64,000 nt of DNA from an uncultured Bacilli bacterium (GTDB taxonomy: Bacteria > Bacillota_I > Bacilli_A > RFN20 > CAG-288), in assembly GCA_944349335.1 (NCBI GenBank), contig CALVMW010000002.1, forward strand, positions 151,169-215,168, given 5' to 3'. Positions 51,706 to 61,617 of this stretch are shown here, piece after piece. Each line of letters begins with the position of its first letter. Position 1 is the stretch's first letter. The notes below the pieces were generated by a model, which saw only the letters and a program-made list of their open reading frames with translations, made no database searches and had not been told where the DNA came from. The position numbers and the translations under genes were made by a program.

Positions 51706-54138
51706 ATGCTTGAAAACCTTAATCATGAGGAGTTTAAAAAACAATTTAAAGAGACTTTTACTATCAGGTGTGTCGAAAAATATGCTCGTGATCCTAATAA
51801 ATTAGGTCTTGTAGAGCTTTATGATGTTTTAGGTACAATGATAAGAGATATCGCTAATGCTGAGAGTAAAAAGTGTAAAGAACAGACTTTTTCTCAAGGT
51901 AAAAAGCAGCTCATCTATTTTTCGATGGAATTTTTAATCGGCCGTCAACTTTCTACAAATCTTTATAATTTAGGATTGATCGATGATGTTAAAGAAGCCT
52001 TAAAAGATTTAGGTATCGATTATGATTCTCTTAAAGAGCAAGAGGAAGATGCCGGCTTAGGTAATGGTGGTTTAGGTAGATTAGCGGCGTGCTTTATGGA
52101 TTCGATCGCTTCTTTAGGTTTACCTGGCCATGGTAACTGCATCCGTTATGAATATGGTTTCTTTAGGCAGAAGATAAGAAATGGTAAGCAGGAAGAATTC
52201 CCGGATACTTGGCTTCTTAATGGTTTCCCTTGGGAGATAAGAAAACCTAATGATGCTGTCACTGTCCGTTTCTATGGTAATCCAGAAACATATAAAGATG
52301 AAAATGGACAAATAAGATGGAGAACAACTAACGCTTATTCAGTTTTAGCTATGCCCTATGATGTTCCAGTTATCGGTTATCAAAATAAAGTTACTAATAC
52401 ATTGCGCCTTTGGTATGCTGAACCTTCTTTAGATGCTCTTCCGACAAGTTCTGACTTCAATAACTATTTAAAGTTTCTCCGCGATATTACTCATGGCTTA
52501 TATCCTGATGATTCAACTGAAGAAGGTAAGTTATTAAGACTTCGTCAACAATACTTCTTAGTTTCTGCTGGTATACAATGTGCGATTCAAAGAGAGAAAG
52601 ATCTCTATGGTTCAATCGATCACCTTCCTGATCATTATGTTTTCCAACTTAATGATACGCATCCTATTTTAGCTATTCCTGAGATGATGCGCATCTTGAT
52701 GGATGAAAATGGTTATGGTTGGGATGATGCCTACAATATTGTTTCTCGCTGCTTTGCATTTACTAATCACACAGTAATGCCTGAAGCTTTAGAAAAGTGG
52801 TCTTGTAACTACATCGCTAAAATCATGCCGAGAGTCTACATGATCATTGAAGAGTTTAACCGCCGTACCTTACAAGAGATGCGCGAAAAGCATATGAAGG
52901 AAGAAAATATTTCAAATTGTCTCATTATTAAAGATGGATTTGTGAATATGTGTCAATTAGCTATTCACGTCGCTTTCTCGGTTAATGGTGTCGCTTCTTT
53001 GCATACACAAATTTTAATGAAAGAGACATTTAAAGATTTATACTCTCTTTATCCTTATAAGTTTAATAATAAAACTAATGGTATCTCTCATCGTCGTTTC
53101 TTATTAGTAGCTAATCCGCGTTTATCTAATTTTATTACTTCTTTAATCGGTGATGATTTCATTAAAGAACCGCAATTATTAAAGGATTTATTACCTTTTG
53201 CCGATGGTAAAGAAGAACATAAATATATTTATGATAAACTTAACGACATTAAGCGTGAAAACAAATTAGATTTAATTAAACGTATCAAGGATAAATATGA
53301 TATTGAAGTCTCTCCTGATTCTATCTTCGATGTTCAAATTAAGAGACTCCACGCCTATAAGCGTCAGTTATTAAATGTTTTTAGAATAATTCATCTCTAT
53401 CAAAAACTAAAAGCGAGTAAAGAGACGAGCATTTATCCTCGTACATTTATCTTCGGCGCCAAAGCCGCTCCTTCTTACACCTATGCTAAAAAGATTATCG
53501 AGCTCATTTTAGCTGTCTCAAGAACTATCGAGGCTGATTCCGATGTTAATAAGTTCATGAAAGTTATCTTTGTTGAAAATTATGATGTTTCCAAAGCTGA
53601 AATTATCATCCCGGCCACAGATATTTCTGAACAAATTTCTTTAGCTGGTAAAGAAGCTAGCGGTACATCTAATATGAAGTTCATGATGAATGGCGCTATC
53701 ACTTTAGGAACTTTAGATGGTGCTAATGTTGAGATCACTAATTTTGTCGGTGAAGATAATGCTGTAATCTTCGGTATGAAAGAGAATGAAGTTCAGGAGA
53801 TAAAGTTTAAAAACTCTTACAATCCTTGGAATGTCTATAATAGTGATAATCAAGTTAAGATGGTTATGGATTCACTTATCGATGGAACATTCTCTAGAGA
53901 TACTGAACAGTTCCGTATGATCTTTGATGAGATCATGTACCATGGTGATGAGTTTATGGTCTTAGCAGACTTCCATTCATATCTCAAAGCTTGTAAGAAG
54001 ATTGAAGAGATGTATCTTGAACGTAATGAGTGGGGAAGAAAGTGCTTGATCAATATCGCTAATTCTGGTTGGTTCTCTTCTGATCGAACAATCAAAGAAT
54101 ATAACCGCGATATTTGGCATCTTGATAAGATTTATTAG
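51706..54138 (+). CDS. glgP: Glycogen phosphorylase
   Basis: 810 residues, normal for the family. Features are IYFSMEFLIGRQLSTNL (about 70-86), EEDAGLGNGGLGRLAACFMDS, FQLNDTHPILAIPEMMR, and the pyridoxal phosphate site GKEASGTSNMKFMMNGA (about 653-669) whose Lys binds the cofactor. It releases glucose-1-phosphate from glycogen and maltodextrins. It is in one operon with glgB and the small gene that follows two bases later. AGAAAGGA gives the ribosome binding site. Confidence 0.97.
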   Translation: MLENLNHEEFKKQFKETFTIRCVEKYARDPNKLGLVELYDVLGTMIRDIANAESKKCKEQTFSQGKKQLIYFSMEFLIGRQLSTNLYNLGLIDDVKEALKDLGIDYDSLKEQEEDAGLGNGGLGRLAACFMDSIASLGLPGHGNCIRYEYGFFRQKIRNGKQEEFPDTWLLNGFPWEIRKPNDAVTVRFYGNPETYKDENGQIRWRTTNAYSVLAMPYDVPVIGYQNKVTNTLRLWYAEPSLDALPTSSDFNNYLKFLRDITHGLYPDDSTEEGKLLRLRQQYFLVSAGIQCAIQREKDLYGSIDHLPDHYVFQLNDTHPILAIPEMMRILMDENGYGWDDAYNIVSRCFAFTNHTVMPEALEKWSCNYIAKIMPRVYMIIEEFNRRTLQEMREKHMKEENISNCLIIKDGFVNMCQLAIHVAFSVNGVASLHTQILMKETFKDLYSLYPYKFNNKTNGISHRRFLLVANPRLSNFITSLIGDDFIKEPQLLKDLLPFADGKEEHKYIYDKLNDIKRENKLDLIKRIKDKYDIEVSPDSIFDVQIKRLHAYKRQLLNVFRIIHLYQKLKASKETSIYPRTFIFGAKAAPSYTYAKKIIELILAVSRTIEADSDVNKFMKVIFVENYDVSKAEIIIPATDISEQISLAGKEASGTSNMKFMMNGAITLGTLDGANVEITNFVGEDNAVIFGMKENEVQEIKFKNSYNPWNVYNSDNQVKMVMDSLIDGTFSRDTEQFRMIFDEIMYHGDEFMVLADFHSYLKACKKIEEMYLERNEWGRKCLINIANSGWFSSDRTIKEYNRDIWHLDKIY

Positions 54139-54140
54139 GT

Positions 54141-54500
54141 ATGACTATCTTACTAAGTGATCTCTATCAAAAATATGATATTAAAGAAGCGGATGAATTA
54201 GCTTTTTATCGTGAGCTTTCAAAGACAGTAAAATTATATATTCATGGAGAAAACTTTCATTCTTCATTAAAGATGGCAATATTATCCCTGCTTTCATTTT
54301 TTAAAGAAAAAAACTTATCAATTTCTCTTGACTTATCTTTGCCAACTAAAGCTCAAGCTCCTGTTCTTCTTTTAAAAGCTTATTCTTATTTCTCTTCTTA
54401 TATCGAAAGTAAGAAAAATGATATCTACTCACTTATTGAATCACTAAATACACTATTAAAAATCACAGATATTGATTATCTCTTCCCGGAGATTGTCTAA
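54141..54500 (+). CDS. Small hypothetical protein in the glg operon
   Basis: 119 residues, not recognised. It is helical, with no membrane segment and no Cys. A hydrophobic middle helix (SLKMAILSLLSFF) precedes a Leu-rich C-terminal half (ALLLKAYSYF..., SLIESLNTLLKI). It starts two bases after the glgP stop and the tig promoter follows, so it belongs to the glycogen operon. A regulator or scaffold of the glycogen enzymes is possible but only from position. Confidence 0.55.
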   Translation: MTILLSDLYQKYDIKEADELAFYRELSKTVKLYIHGENFHSSLKMAILSLLSFFKEKNLSISLDLSLPTKAQAPVLLLKAYSYFSSYIESKKNDIYSLIESLNTLLKITDIDYLFPEIV

Positions 54501-54502
54501 AC

Positions 54503-54531
54503 TTGAAAAATCTTATATATATAACTATAAT
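54503..54531 (+). promoter_or_regulatory. Promoter of tig
   Basis: TTGAAA (54503-54508), a 17-nt spacer and a perfect TATAAT (54526-54531). Confidence 0.75.
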
Positions 54532-54565
54532 TATAAGGCTATTTTGAACATGATAGGAGAACTAT

Positions 54566-55993
54566 ATGAAAGAAACATTTAAAAGCGAAAAGGGACATTT
54601 AGTCCTTACTGCTACCTTTGATCAAGAAGAGATCAGAAAAGCTAGCGATAAAGCGATAAGAAAATTAAGTGAAAAGGTCACTGTTCCTGGTTTTAGAAAA
54701 GGTAAAGCACCTTTACAGGATGCTGTTCGTTATTTAAGAAATAATGATGTCACTAACGCAACAATCGATGCGTTATTAGATAGAGTTAATAATGAATCGA
54801 TGAAGAATGAAGAATTCAATGCTTACTTTAAAGCTAATAGAATCTTCACTGGTATCAGCCCGAAAGCTGACTTAACTAAATTCTCTAATCAGGAAGCTGA
54901 GTTTGTAATAACTTACATCTTACAACCTGAGATGACTAAAGTTGGTACTTATAAAGATATCAAGACTAATATTGTTGAAGAAGAAGTTAAAGATGAAGAT
55001 ATTGATAATTTTATTAAGTCTCTCGCTTTAGAAAATGCTGAATTAGTTTCTGTCGATAGAGAAGCTAAAGAAGGCGATACTGTCAATATTGATTTCGTCG
55101 GTTTGATGGAAGGTAAACCTTTCGATGGAGGTTCAGCAAAAGCTTTTGATTTAGAACTTGGAAGCAAACATTTTGTTCCTGGTTTTGAAGAACAATGCGT
55201 CGGCCATAAAGTTGGCGATAAGTTTGATGTTTCTTTAACTCTTCCCGATAATTATCCAGAGCCCTTAACCTCTAAGCCCGCTGTTTTCAAAGTTACAATC
55301 AATGCTGTTAAAGAAAAACAGATCCCTGAAGTTAATGATGAATTTGCAACAACACTCTCTGGAAAGTATGTCGCTTCTAATCTTGAAGAATTGAAAGGAA
55401 AAGTGAGAGATGAATTAAAGAAGAATAATCATCGTAAGTATGTCGATTCTCTCATCAATACTTTCTTAAATACTTGCCGTGATTCTTCTGAATATGTTAT
55501 CGCTGACGAATTCTTAGATTACATCATCAATTCTAAGAAAGAACAAGATAGAAGAAATATTGAGAAGCAAGGTGTCACTTTAGAAGAGTATCTTAAGCTT
55601 ATCGGTAAGGAAGAAAAAGATTATGAAGAAGAACTTCGTCGCGCTTCTTTAAATGAGATTCATTCTGCTTTAGTTTATAGTGGCATTTCTAGAGAAGAGA
55701 AGATCGCTGCTCCTACTCAAGAAGAGATTGAAAAGCGCATCGGTTCTAAACTTAATGATTTTGCTTCTAATTATGTTAAGTACCTTAAACAGATGCATTA
55801 TTCTGAAGAAGATGCTAATCGCCAAGTAAATAATTATATTCAACAAATTATCTCTTCTATCTTATATGAAAAAGTTCAGACTAGAGTTTTAGAGCTCAAT
55901 GGCTTTGTCGATGAATCTGCTAAAGAAGAGAAAGAGCCTGTTGAAGAAACTAAAGAAACTGAACAAACAAAAGACGAAGGAGAAAATAACTAA
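54566..55993 (+). CDS. tig: Trigger factor, ribosome-bound chaperone
   Basis: 475 residues in the usual three parts. The ribosome-binding N-domain has VPGFRKGKAPL (about residues 39-49). The FKBP-type peptidyl-prolyl isomerase domain has EGDTVNIDFVGLMEGKPFDGG (about 172-191). The helical substrate-binding C-domain ends in an acidic tail (KEEKEPVEETKETEQTKDEG). It binds nascent chains at the exit tunnel. AGGAG precedes the ATG. The lon gene follows 33 nt later with no terminator, so the two share a transcript. Confidence 0.97.
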   Translation: MKETFKSEKGHLVLTATFDQEEIRKASDKAIRKLSEKVTVPGFRKGKAPLQDAVRYLRNNDVTNATIDALLDRVNNESMKNEEFNAYFKANRIFTGISPKADLTKFSNQEAEFVITYILQPEMTKVGTYKDIKTNIVEEEVKDEDIDNFIKSLALENAELVSVDREAKEGDTVNIDFVGLMEGKPFDGGSAKAFDLELGSKHFVPGFEEQCVGHKVGDKFDVSLTLPDNYPEPLTSKPAVFKVTINAVKEKQIPEVNDEFATTLSGKYVASNLEELKGKVRDELKKNNHRKYVDSLINTFLNTCRDSSEYVIADEFLDYIINSKKEQDRRNIEKQGVTLEEYLKLIGKEEKDYEEELRRASLNEIHSALVYSGISREEKIAAPTQEEIEKRIGSKLNDFASNYVKYLKQMHYSEEDANRQVNNYIQQIISSILYEKVQTRVLELNGFVDESAKEEKEPVEETKETEQTKDEGENN

Positions 55994-56026
55994 TCTCCTT
56001 TGTGTGCTATTTAAAGGAGAGTTTTG

Positions 56027-58435
56027 ATGGAAAACGAACAAAAGAATTTAAGGTTGTCTGTTCTTCCTAATCATAAGGAAGTTGGTCTTCCCGACATTGA
56101 GATGACTATTTTAGCGACCAACCAATATGATATAAATTTAATATCTCAGTTAAAGGCGGATGACCGCTTTGTGATGTCTTTTGCTAATGCTGATAATGTC
56201 TATGGTAATTTTGAGGAAATTATTTTACCTAATGTTAGATCCGTAGGTACTATTTGCAAAATCTTAGAGATTACCCCTGTTGAAAATGGCATCAAATGTA
56301 AAGTTTTAGGCATCGCTGTCACCGATTTATCTGATTTCCAAATAGATGATACAAGTAAGACTGTCATGGCTTCTTGTGCTTCACATATGACTTTTGATAG
56401 AAGTGAGTCTGATATTTACAATATGCTTTCTAGCTTTGTCACTCACTATCAAGGTCTTAAACGCCGTTATCCTAATTTTCCTTCTTTACCTGATTTTACT
56501 CAATCTGTTTCTGATTCTAAGATGCTTCCTTATCATATCGCTGCCTTTTTGAATTCTTCTCCGATGGTTAAGCAGCAGATATTAGAAGAGAGAGATACTG
56601 TCAATAAAATCAAGATTTTAATTAATGATTTAGAACGTTTTAATCTTGATAGTCAGATTGAATTTAATATTCAACAGAAGGTTTCTCAGGCTATCGATAA
56701 AAATCAGCGTGAGTATGTTTTAAGAGAAAAGATGAGAGTTGTTAAAGATCAACTCAAAGAATTTGATGGTGATGATTCCGCTGATGCTTATCAGAAAAAG
56801 ATCGACTCTAATCCTGATTTATATCCTGAGAATATTAAAAAACGTGTTAAGAGTGAACTATCCCGACTTAAAACTATGCCCTCTGCTTCCCAGGAAGTTT
56901 CAGTCATTACAAATTATGTCGATTTATTAGTTAATCTTCCTTGGAAGATATCGACTTCAGATATTGAAGATTTTGCCTTAGTTAAGAAGACTTTAGATAA
57001 AAATCATTATGGTCTTGAAAAACAAAAAGATCGTATTATGCAATATTTAGCGGTAAAGCATCTTACTAAATCATTAAAAGCTCCTATTCTTTGCTTCTAT
57101 GGTGCTCCTGGTGTTGGTAAAACTTCATTAGCTATTTCTATCGCTGAATCTTTAGGTAGAAAATTTACGAAGGTCGCTTTAGGTGGTATATCTGATGAAG
57201 CGGAAATTAGAGGTCATCGTAAAACTTATGTCGGCGCTATGCCTGGTAAAATTATTTCCTCCATCAATAAATGTGGATCTAATAATCCAGTCTTCTTATT
57301 TGATGAAATAGATAAGATTAACGGTGGCGGTTATCATGGTGATCCAGCTTCTGCTTTATTAGAAGTTTTAGATCCTGAACAGAATCGCTTCTTTATGGAC
57401 AATTATTTAGATGAGCCGTTTGATTTATCTAACGTCTTATTTATCTGTACAGCTAACGATATTTCCAAGATTCCAGCTCCTCTTTTCGATCGTTTGGAGA
57501 TGATCGAGCTTAATACTTATACTAAGTTTGAAAAAGTCCATATCGCTAAAGATTATCTTATACCTTTAGAAGAAAAGGCTAATGGTATCAAAGAAGGGAT
57601 GATGAAGTGGACCGATGAAGCTTTAGACTATATAGTTGAATATTATACTCGTGAAGCTGGTGTCCGTGATTTCAGAAGAAGAATCTCTACTATCGATCGT
57701 AAGTTTGCGGTCGATTATCTTTCAGACCCTGAAAAAAATGCCAATATTTTAGTTACAGTTGAGACTGTTAAGAAATATTTAGGTGCAGAGATCTTTATTC
57801 ATGAGAAGGATGTCACTGCTTCTCAAGTCGGTATCGTCAACGGCTTAGCTTATACTGAAGCTGGTGGTGAAGTCTTGGAGATTGAGTGCAACACCTTCCC
57901 TGGAAAAGGTCAGCTTATTTTGACCGGTAATTTAGGCGATGTCATGAAGGAAGCGTGTGAAACAGCTCTTTCCTATGTTAAATCTATCGGTTCTGATTTA
58001 GGTATTGATCCTGAGTTTTTTGCTAATAATGATATTCATATTCACTTCCCTGAAGGAGCAACCCCTAAAGATGGTCCTTCAGCCGGTGTCGCTACGAGTA
58101 TTTGTATTATCTCAGCTATTTGTCATGTCCGTATCCGCAATGATGTTGCTATGACTGGTGAAGTTGATCTTCGCGGTAATGTCATGCCTATCGGCGGATT
58201 AAGAGAGAAGACAAATGCTGCTGCTAGAGAACATATTAAGACTGTCTTCATACCTAAAGAAAATCATAAAGATCGTATGGAGTTACCTAAGGAGATCGCT
58301 GATGCTCTTAATATCGTTGAAGTCACTAAAGTCGATGAGTTATTCAAGGGTGTTTTCTTTGACGATATTACTAAGATGAAGAGAAAGATTTCTTCTCTTA
58401 CCAAAGCGCGTAAAGCGAAGAGTGATAAAGAATGA
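56027..58435 (+). CDS. lon: ATP-dependent Lon protease
   Basis: 802 residues from the ATG at 56027 (AAAGGAG at good spacing); a TTG one codon upstream is also open. The N-terminal substrate domain starts LPNHKEVGLPDIEM. The AAA+ module has Walker A FYGAPGVGKTSLAI, Walker B FLFDEIDKI and the sensor segment LLEVLDPEQN. The C-terminal protease has KDGPSAGVAT with the catalytic Ser, and PIGGLREKTNAA with the catalytic Lys. It degrades misfolded and regulatory proteins. Its stop overlaps the engB start by 4 nt. Confidence 0.97.
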   Translation: MENEQKNLRLSVLPNHKEVGLPDIEMTILATNQYDINLISQLKADDRFVMSFANADNVYGNFEEIILPNVRSVGTICKILEITPVENGIKCKVLGIAVTDLSDFQIDDTSKTVMASCASHMTFDRSESDIYNMLSSFVTHYQGLKRRYPNFPSLPDFTQSVSDSKMLPYHIAAFLNSSPMVKQQILEERDTVNKIKILINDLERFNLDSQIEFNIQQKVSQAIDKNQREYVLREKMRVVKDQLKEFDGDDSADAYQKKIDSNPDLYPENIKKRVKSELSRLKTMPSASQEVSVITNYVDLLVNLPWKISTSDIEDFALVKKTLDKNHYGLEKQKDRIMQYLAVKHLTKSLKAPILCFYGAPGVGKTSLAISIAESLGRKFTKVALGGISDEAEIRGHRKTYVGAMPGKIISSINKCGSNNPVFLFDEIDKINGGGYHGDPASALLEVLDPEQNRFFMDNYLDEPFDLSNVLFICTANDISKIPAPLFDRLEMIELNTYTKFEKVHIAKDYLIPLEEKANGIKEGMMKWTDEALDYIVEYYTREAGVRDFRRRISTIDRKFAVDYLSDPEKNANILVTVETVKKYLGAEIFIHEKDVTASQVGIVNGLAYTEAGGEVLEIECNTFPGKGQLILTGNLGDVMKEACETALSYVKSIGSDLGIDPEFFANNDIHIHFPEGATPKDGPSAGVATSICIISAICHVRIRNDVAMTGEVDLRGNVMPIGGLREKTNAAAREHIKTVFIPKENHKDRMELPKEIADALNIVEVTKVDELFKGVFFDDITKMKRKISSLTKARKAKSDKE

Positions 58436-58998
58436 AAAATGTCTTCTTTTCTGATGTTCGTTTTATAAAGACGGCCTTCAAAAAAGAAGACTTTCTTTTT
58501 GATAGAAAGAGCGTCTTATTTATAGGACGCTCTAACGTCGGCAAAAGCACTCTCATCAATTCTTTGACTATGAACAAAGTGATGAAGGTCAGTAAAACTC
58601 CTGGACTTACAAAAGGTCTAAATTATTGTTTAGTTGATTCTTCCTTCTATTTAGTCGATGCTCCTGGCTATGGCTATGCTAGAAATGAAAGAGATAATTT
58701 TGCGAAGATGATGGATGATTTCATCTTCTCAAGTAAAAATTTGAAAAAGGTCTATATGCTTATTGACTCTCGAAGACTATTCTTTGAAGCTGACTTAGAA
58801 TTAGCTAAAGAGATAAAGAGTGCGTCTATCCCATTAACTTATATCTTTACTAAAATAGATAAGTTAGATAAAAAAGAAAAATATGCATTAGATTCCTTAA
58901 TTCAAACTTTAGATGATGAATATTTTTTGGTGAGTAGTAAAGATCAAGAAAACTTGTCGAAAATTAGAAAAAATATATATAATACGGTATCTAAATGA
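58432..58998 (+). CDS. engB: EngB/YsxC family ribosome-assembly GTPase
   Basis: 188 residues. G1 is GRSNVGKSTLINSL (about 31-44), followed by switch KTPGLTKGLNY. G3 is DAPGYGYA and G4 is TKIDK. It is required for 50S subunit assembly. The lon-engB pair with overlap is a common Firmicutes arrangement. The valS gene follows 8 nt later with a GAGGTGA site. Confidence 0.95.
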   Translation: MKNVFFSDVRFIKTAFKKEDFLFDRKSVLFIGRSNVGKSTLINSLTMNKVMKVSKTPGLTKGLNYCLVDSSFYLVDAPGYGYARNERDNFAKMMDDFIFSSKNLKKVYMLIDSRRLFFEADLELAKEIKSASIPLTYIFTKIDKLDKKEKYALDSLIQTLDDEYFLVSSKDQENLSKIRKNIYNTVSK

Positions 58999-59006
58999 GG
59001 TGATTT

Positions 59007-61574
59007 ATGATAGAAATTGAAAAGAATTACGATCACAAAAAAGTTGAAGAAGGCAAAGAACAATTTTGGTTAGATAATCATTATTTTGAGGCTATGCGCG
59101 AAGAGAATCTCTCTAAGCCTCCTTTCTCAATGATTGTTCCTCCTCCGAATGTTACTGGTATTTTACATATTGGACATGCGATCAATACTACTATCATCGA
59201 TATTATTGCTCGTTATAAAAAATTATCTGGTTATGATGTTTTATTCTTACCAGCGATGGATCATGCGGGTATTGCTACTCAAGCTAAAGTTGAAGAAAAA
59301 CTTAGACAAGAGGGCGTCAATAAGTACGAGTTAGGAAGAGAGAAGTTTTTAGAAGAAACTTATAAATGGAAGGATGAGCACGCTGATTATATTACTAAAC
59401 AGTGGCTCGCTTTAGGTCTTTCCATGGATTATTCTAAATCACGTTTTACTTTAGATGATGGCATGCAAAAAGCGGTCGCTCACGTATTTAAAACTCTTTA
59501 TGATGAAGGTTTGATTTATCGTGGTGAAAGAATCATCAACTGGGATCCTGAACTTAAAACCGCTTTGAGTGATATTGAGGTTGTTTATAAGGAAGATAAA
59601 GGTGAATTTTATTATTTTAAATACTGGCTTGAAGATCACTCAACTTATCTAGAAGTCGCTACTACTAGACCTGAAACAATGTTTGGTGATCAAGCTGTCT
59701 GCTTTAATCCTGAAGATGAAAGATATAAAGATTTAGAAGGAAAGAGAGTTATCAACCCGGCTAATGGAGAATTGCTCCCTTTGATCGCCGATCGTTATGT
59801 CGATAAGGAATTTGGAACCGGCGTTATGAAGTGTACTCCGGCTCATGATCCTAACGATTTTAAAATCGCTAAAAGACATAATTTAAAATTAGTTCGTATC
59901 TTAAATGACGATGGCACGATGAATGAAAAGTGCGGTGAGTTTAACGGTTTAGATCGTTATATCTGCCGCGATAAATTAGTTGAAAAGATTAAGAGTGAAG
60001 GTAATCTTCTTAAGATTGAAGATATCACACATAATGTTGCTCATTCTGAGAGAAGTCATAGTGTCGTTGAGCCTTTGTTATCAAAACAGTGGTTTGTTTC
60101 GATGAGAAAGTTAGCTGATGCTGTTATCGAGATACAAAATAGTGAAGATAAAACTTCATTTTTCCCGACAAGATTTGCTGATACTTTCTTAACATGGTTA
60201 AAAAACACAGATGATTGGTGCATTTCTCGTCAGCTTTGGTGGGGACATAGAATCCCGGTTTACACTGATAAAATAACGGGTGAAGTTGTTTGTTCGGAGA
60301 CTCCGTTAGATCCTGAAAAATATTCTCAAGATGAAGATGTTTTAGATACCTGGTTTTCTTCAGCTTTAGCTCCTTTTGCTTTCTTAGGTTGGCCTGAAAA
60401 AACTGAGTTGTTAGAGAGATATTATCCTCTTGATGTTATGGTTACAGCCTATGATATCATCTTCTTCTGGGTTGAAAGAATGGCCTTTGAAGGTGTTCAC
60501 TTCACTAAAAAGATGCCATTTAAAAAAGTTTATATTCATGGATTAGTTCGTGATGAAAAAGGAAGAAAGATGTCTAAATCATTAAATAATGGCATCGATC
60601 CTTTCAAAGTTATTGAAGAATATGGAACGGATTCTCTCCGTTATGCTTTAGCAACTAATTCAACTCCTGGACTCGATGTTAATTTCTCGATGAAAAAGGT
60701 TGAAAATGCTCATATTTTCTTAAATAAAATTTGGAACGCTTCTCGTTATGTTTTAAATTTGTTCCCAGAAGATTATGTTCCATTTGAAATTGATTTTTCT
60801 TCTTTGTCTCCATTAGATAGTTGGATTTTAAATGAGAGAGATAAACTTATCGAAAATGTCAAAGCTAATATGGAAAAGTATGAGTTAGGCCAGGCAGCTA
60901 ATTACATCTATAATTTCATCTATGATATCTTCTGCTCCAATTATCTTGAGTTTTCTAAAGTCACTTTAAATTCAGATGATGAGAATAGAAAGAAAGAGAC
61001 GATCAATGTCTTATATCACTGCTTAAAAGATATCTTGACTATTCTTTTCCCCTTCTGTCCTTTCCTCTCTGAAGAGATCTATTCTTATCTTCCTTTCCAT
61101 AAGAAATCTCTTTATGAGGAGAGTTATCCTCTTCCTTATGATGTCGAATATAAAAAAGAAGATTTAAATTTTGCTGAATCATTAGTTGAATCAATAAAAT
61201 TCATCAGAAATCATAAATCTATACTTTCTTTAGCTCCTAACTATCCTTTAAATCTTGCCCTCTATACTGATGAAAAAACATATAAAGAAGTTTATCCTTA
61301 TCTTAAACGTTTCTCTTTTGCTAAAGAGATCACTCTTCTTTTAGAGAAGAAAGGAAATATGGTTCACTACTTAAGTTACGATCTCTCGGTTGAAGATGAT
61401 GAAAAAGCTAAACAAGCTATTGCTAAACGCATCGAATTCTTAAAAGATGCGATCGCCCACTCTGAAAAACTCTTAAATAATCCTAATTTCTTAGCTAAAG
61501 CAAAGAAAGAAAAAGTTGATTACGAAAAAGAACAATACGAGAAATATACTTCAGAATTAAAGAGTTATCTATAA
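59007..61574 (+). CDS. valS: Valyl-tRNA synthetase
   Basis: 855 residues, within the usual range. HIGH motif in PPPNVTGILHIGHA (about residues 41-54), editing-domain segment TTRPETMFGDQAVC, the class I WGH region WWGHRIPVY, and the KMSKS motif in DEKGRKMSKSLNNG. The C-terminal end has a short coiled-coil arm (FLAKAKKEKVDYEKEQYEKY). It charges tRNA-Val. There is no T-box because it lies in the tig-lon-engB transcript. Its terminator hairpin overlaps the ribosome binding site of the next gene. Confidence 0.97.
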   Translation: MIEIEKNYDHKKVEEGKEQFWLDNHYFEAMREENLSKPPFSMIVPPPNVTGILHIGHAINTTIIDIIARYKKLSGYDVLFLPAMDHAGIATQAKVEEKLRQEGVNKYELGREKFLEETYKWKDEHADYITKQWLALGLSMDYSKSRFTLDDGMQKAVAHVFKTLYDEGLIYRGERIINWDPELKTALSDIEVVYKEDKGEFYYFKYWLEDHSTYLEVATTRPETMFGDQAVCFNPEDERYKDLEGKRVINPANGELLPLIADRYVDKEFGTGVMKCTPAHDPNDFKIAKRHNLKLVRILNDDGTMNEKCGEFNGLDRYICRDKLVEKIKSEGNLLKIEDITHNVAHSERSHSVVEPLLSKQWFVSMRKLADAVIEIQNSEDKTSFFPTRFADTFLTWLKNTDDWCISRQLWWGHRIPVYTDKITGEVVCSETPLDPEKYSQDEDVLDTWFSSALAPFAFLGWPEKTELLERYYPLDVMVTAYDIIFFWVERMAFEGVHFTKKMPFKKVYIHGLVRDEKGRKMSKSLNNGIDPFKVIEEYGTDSLRYALATNSTPGLDVNFSMKKVENAHIFLNKIWNASRYVLNLFPEDYVPFEIDFSSLSPLDSWILNERDKLIENVKANMEKYELGQAANYIYNFIYDIFCSNYLEFSKVTLNSDDENRKKETINVLYHCLKDILTILFPFCPFLSEEIYSYLPFHKKSLYEESYPLPYDVEYKKEDLNFAESLVESIKFIRNHKSILSLAPNYPLNLALYTDEKTYKEVYPYLKRFSFAKEITLLLEKKGNMVHYLSYDLSVEDDEKAKQAIAKRIEFLKDAIAHSEKLLNNPNFLAKAKKEKVDYEKEQYEKYTSELKSYL

Positions 61575-61581
61575 ATATTAG

Positions 61582-61617
61582 CCTCCTATACTAAATATGT
61601 ATAGGAGGTTTTATTTT
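61582..61617 (+). promoter_or_regulatory. Hairpin that is both a terminator and a ribosome-binding-site trap
   Basis: CCTCCTATAC (61582-61591) pairs perfectly with GTATAGGAGG (61599-61608) across a 7-nt loop, followed by TTTTATTTT. Thus the AGGAGG of the next gene is the 3' arm, and the CCTCCT arm is its exact anti-Shine-Dalgarno. The U-rich tail makes it a likely terminator for valS as well. Confidence 0.8.

Noticed and set aside
59007..61574. T-box leader upstream of valS
   Set aside because: Only 8 nt separate engB and valS, and no specifier/antiterminator structure fits.
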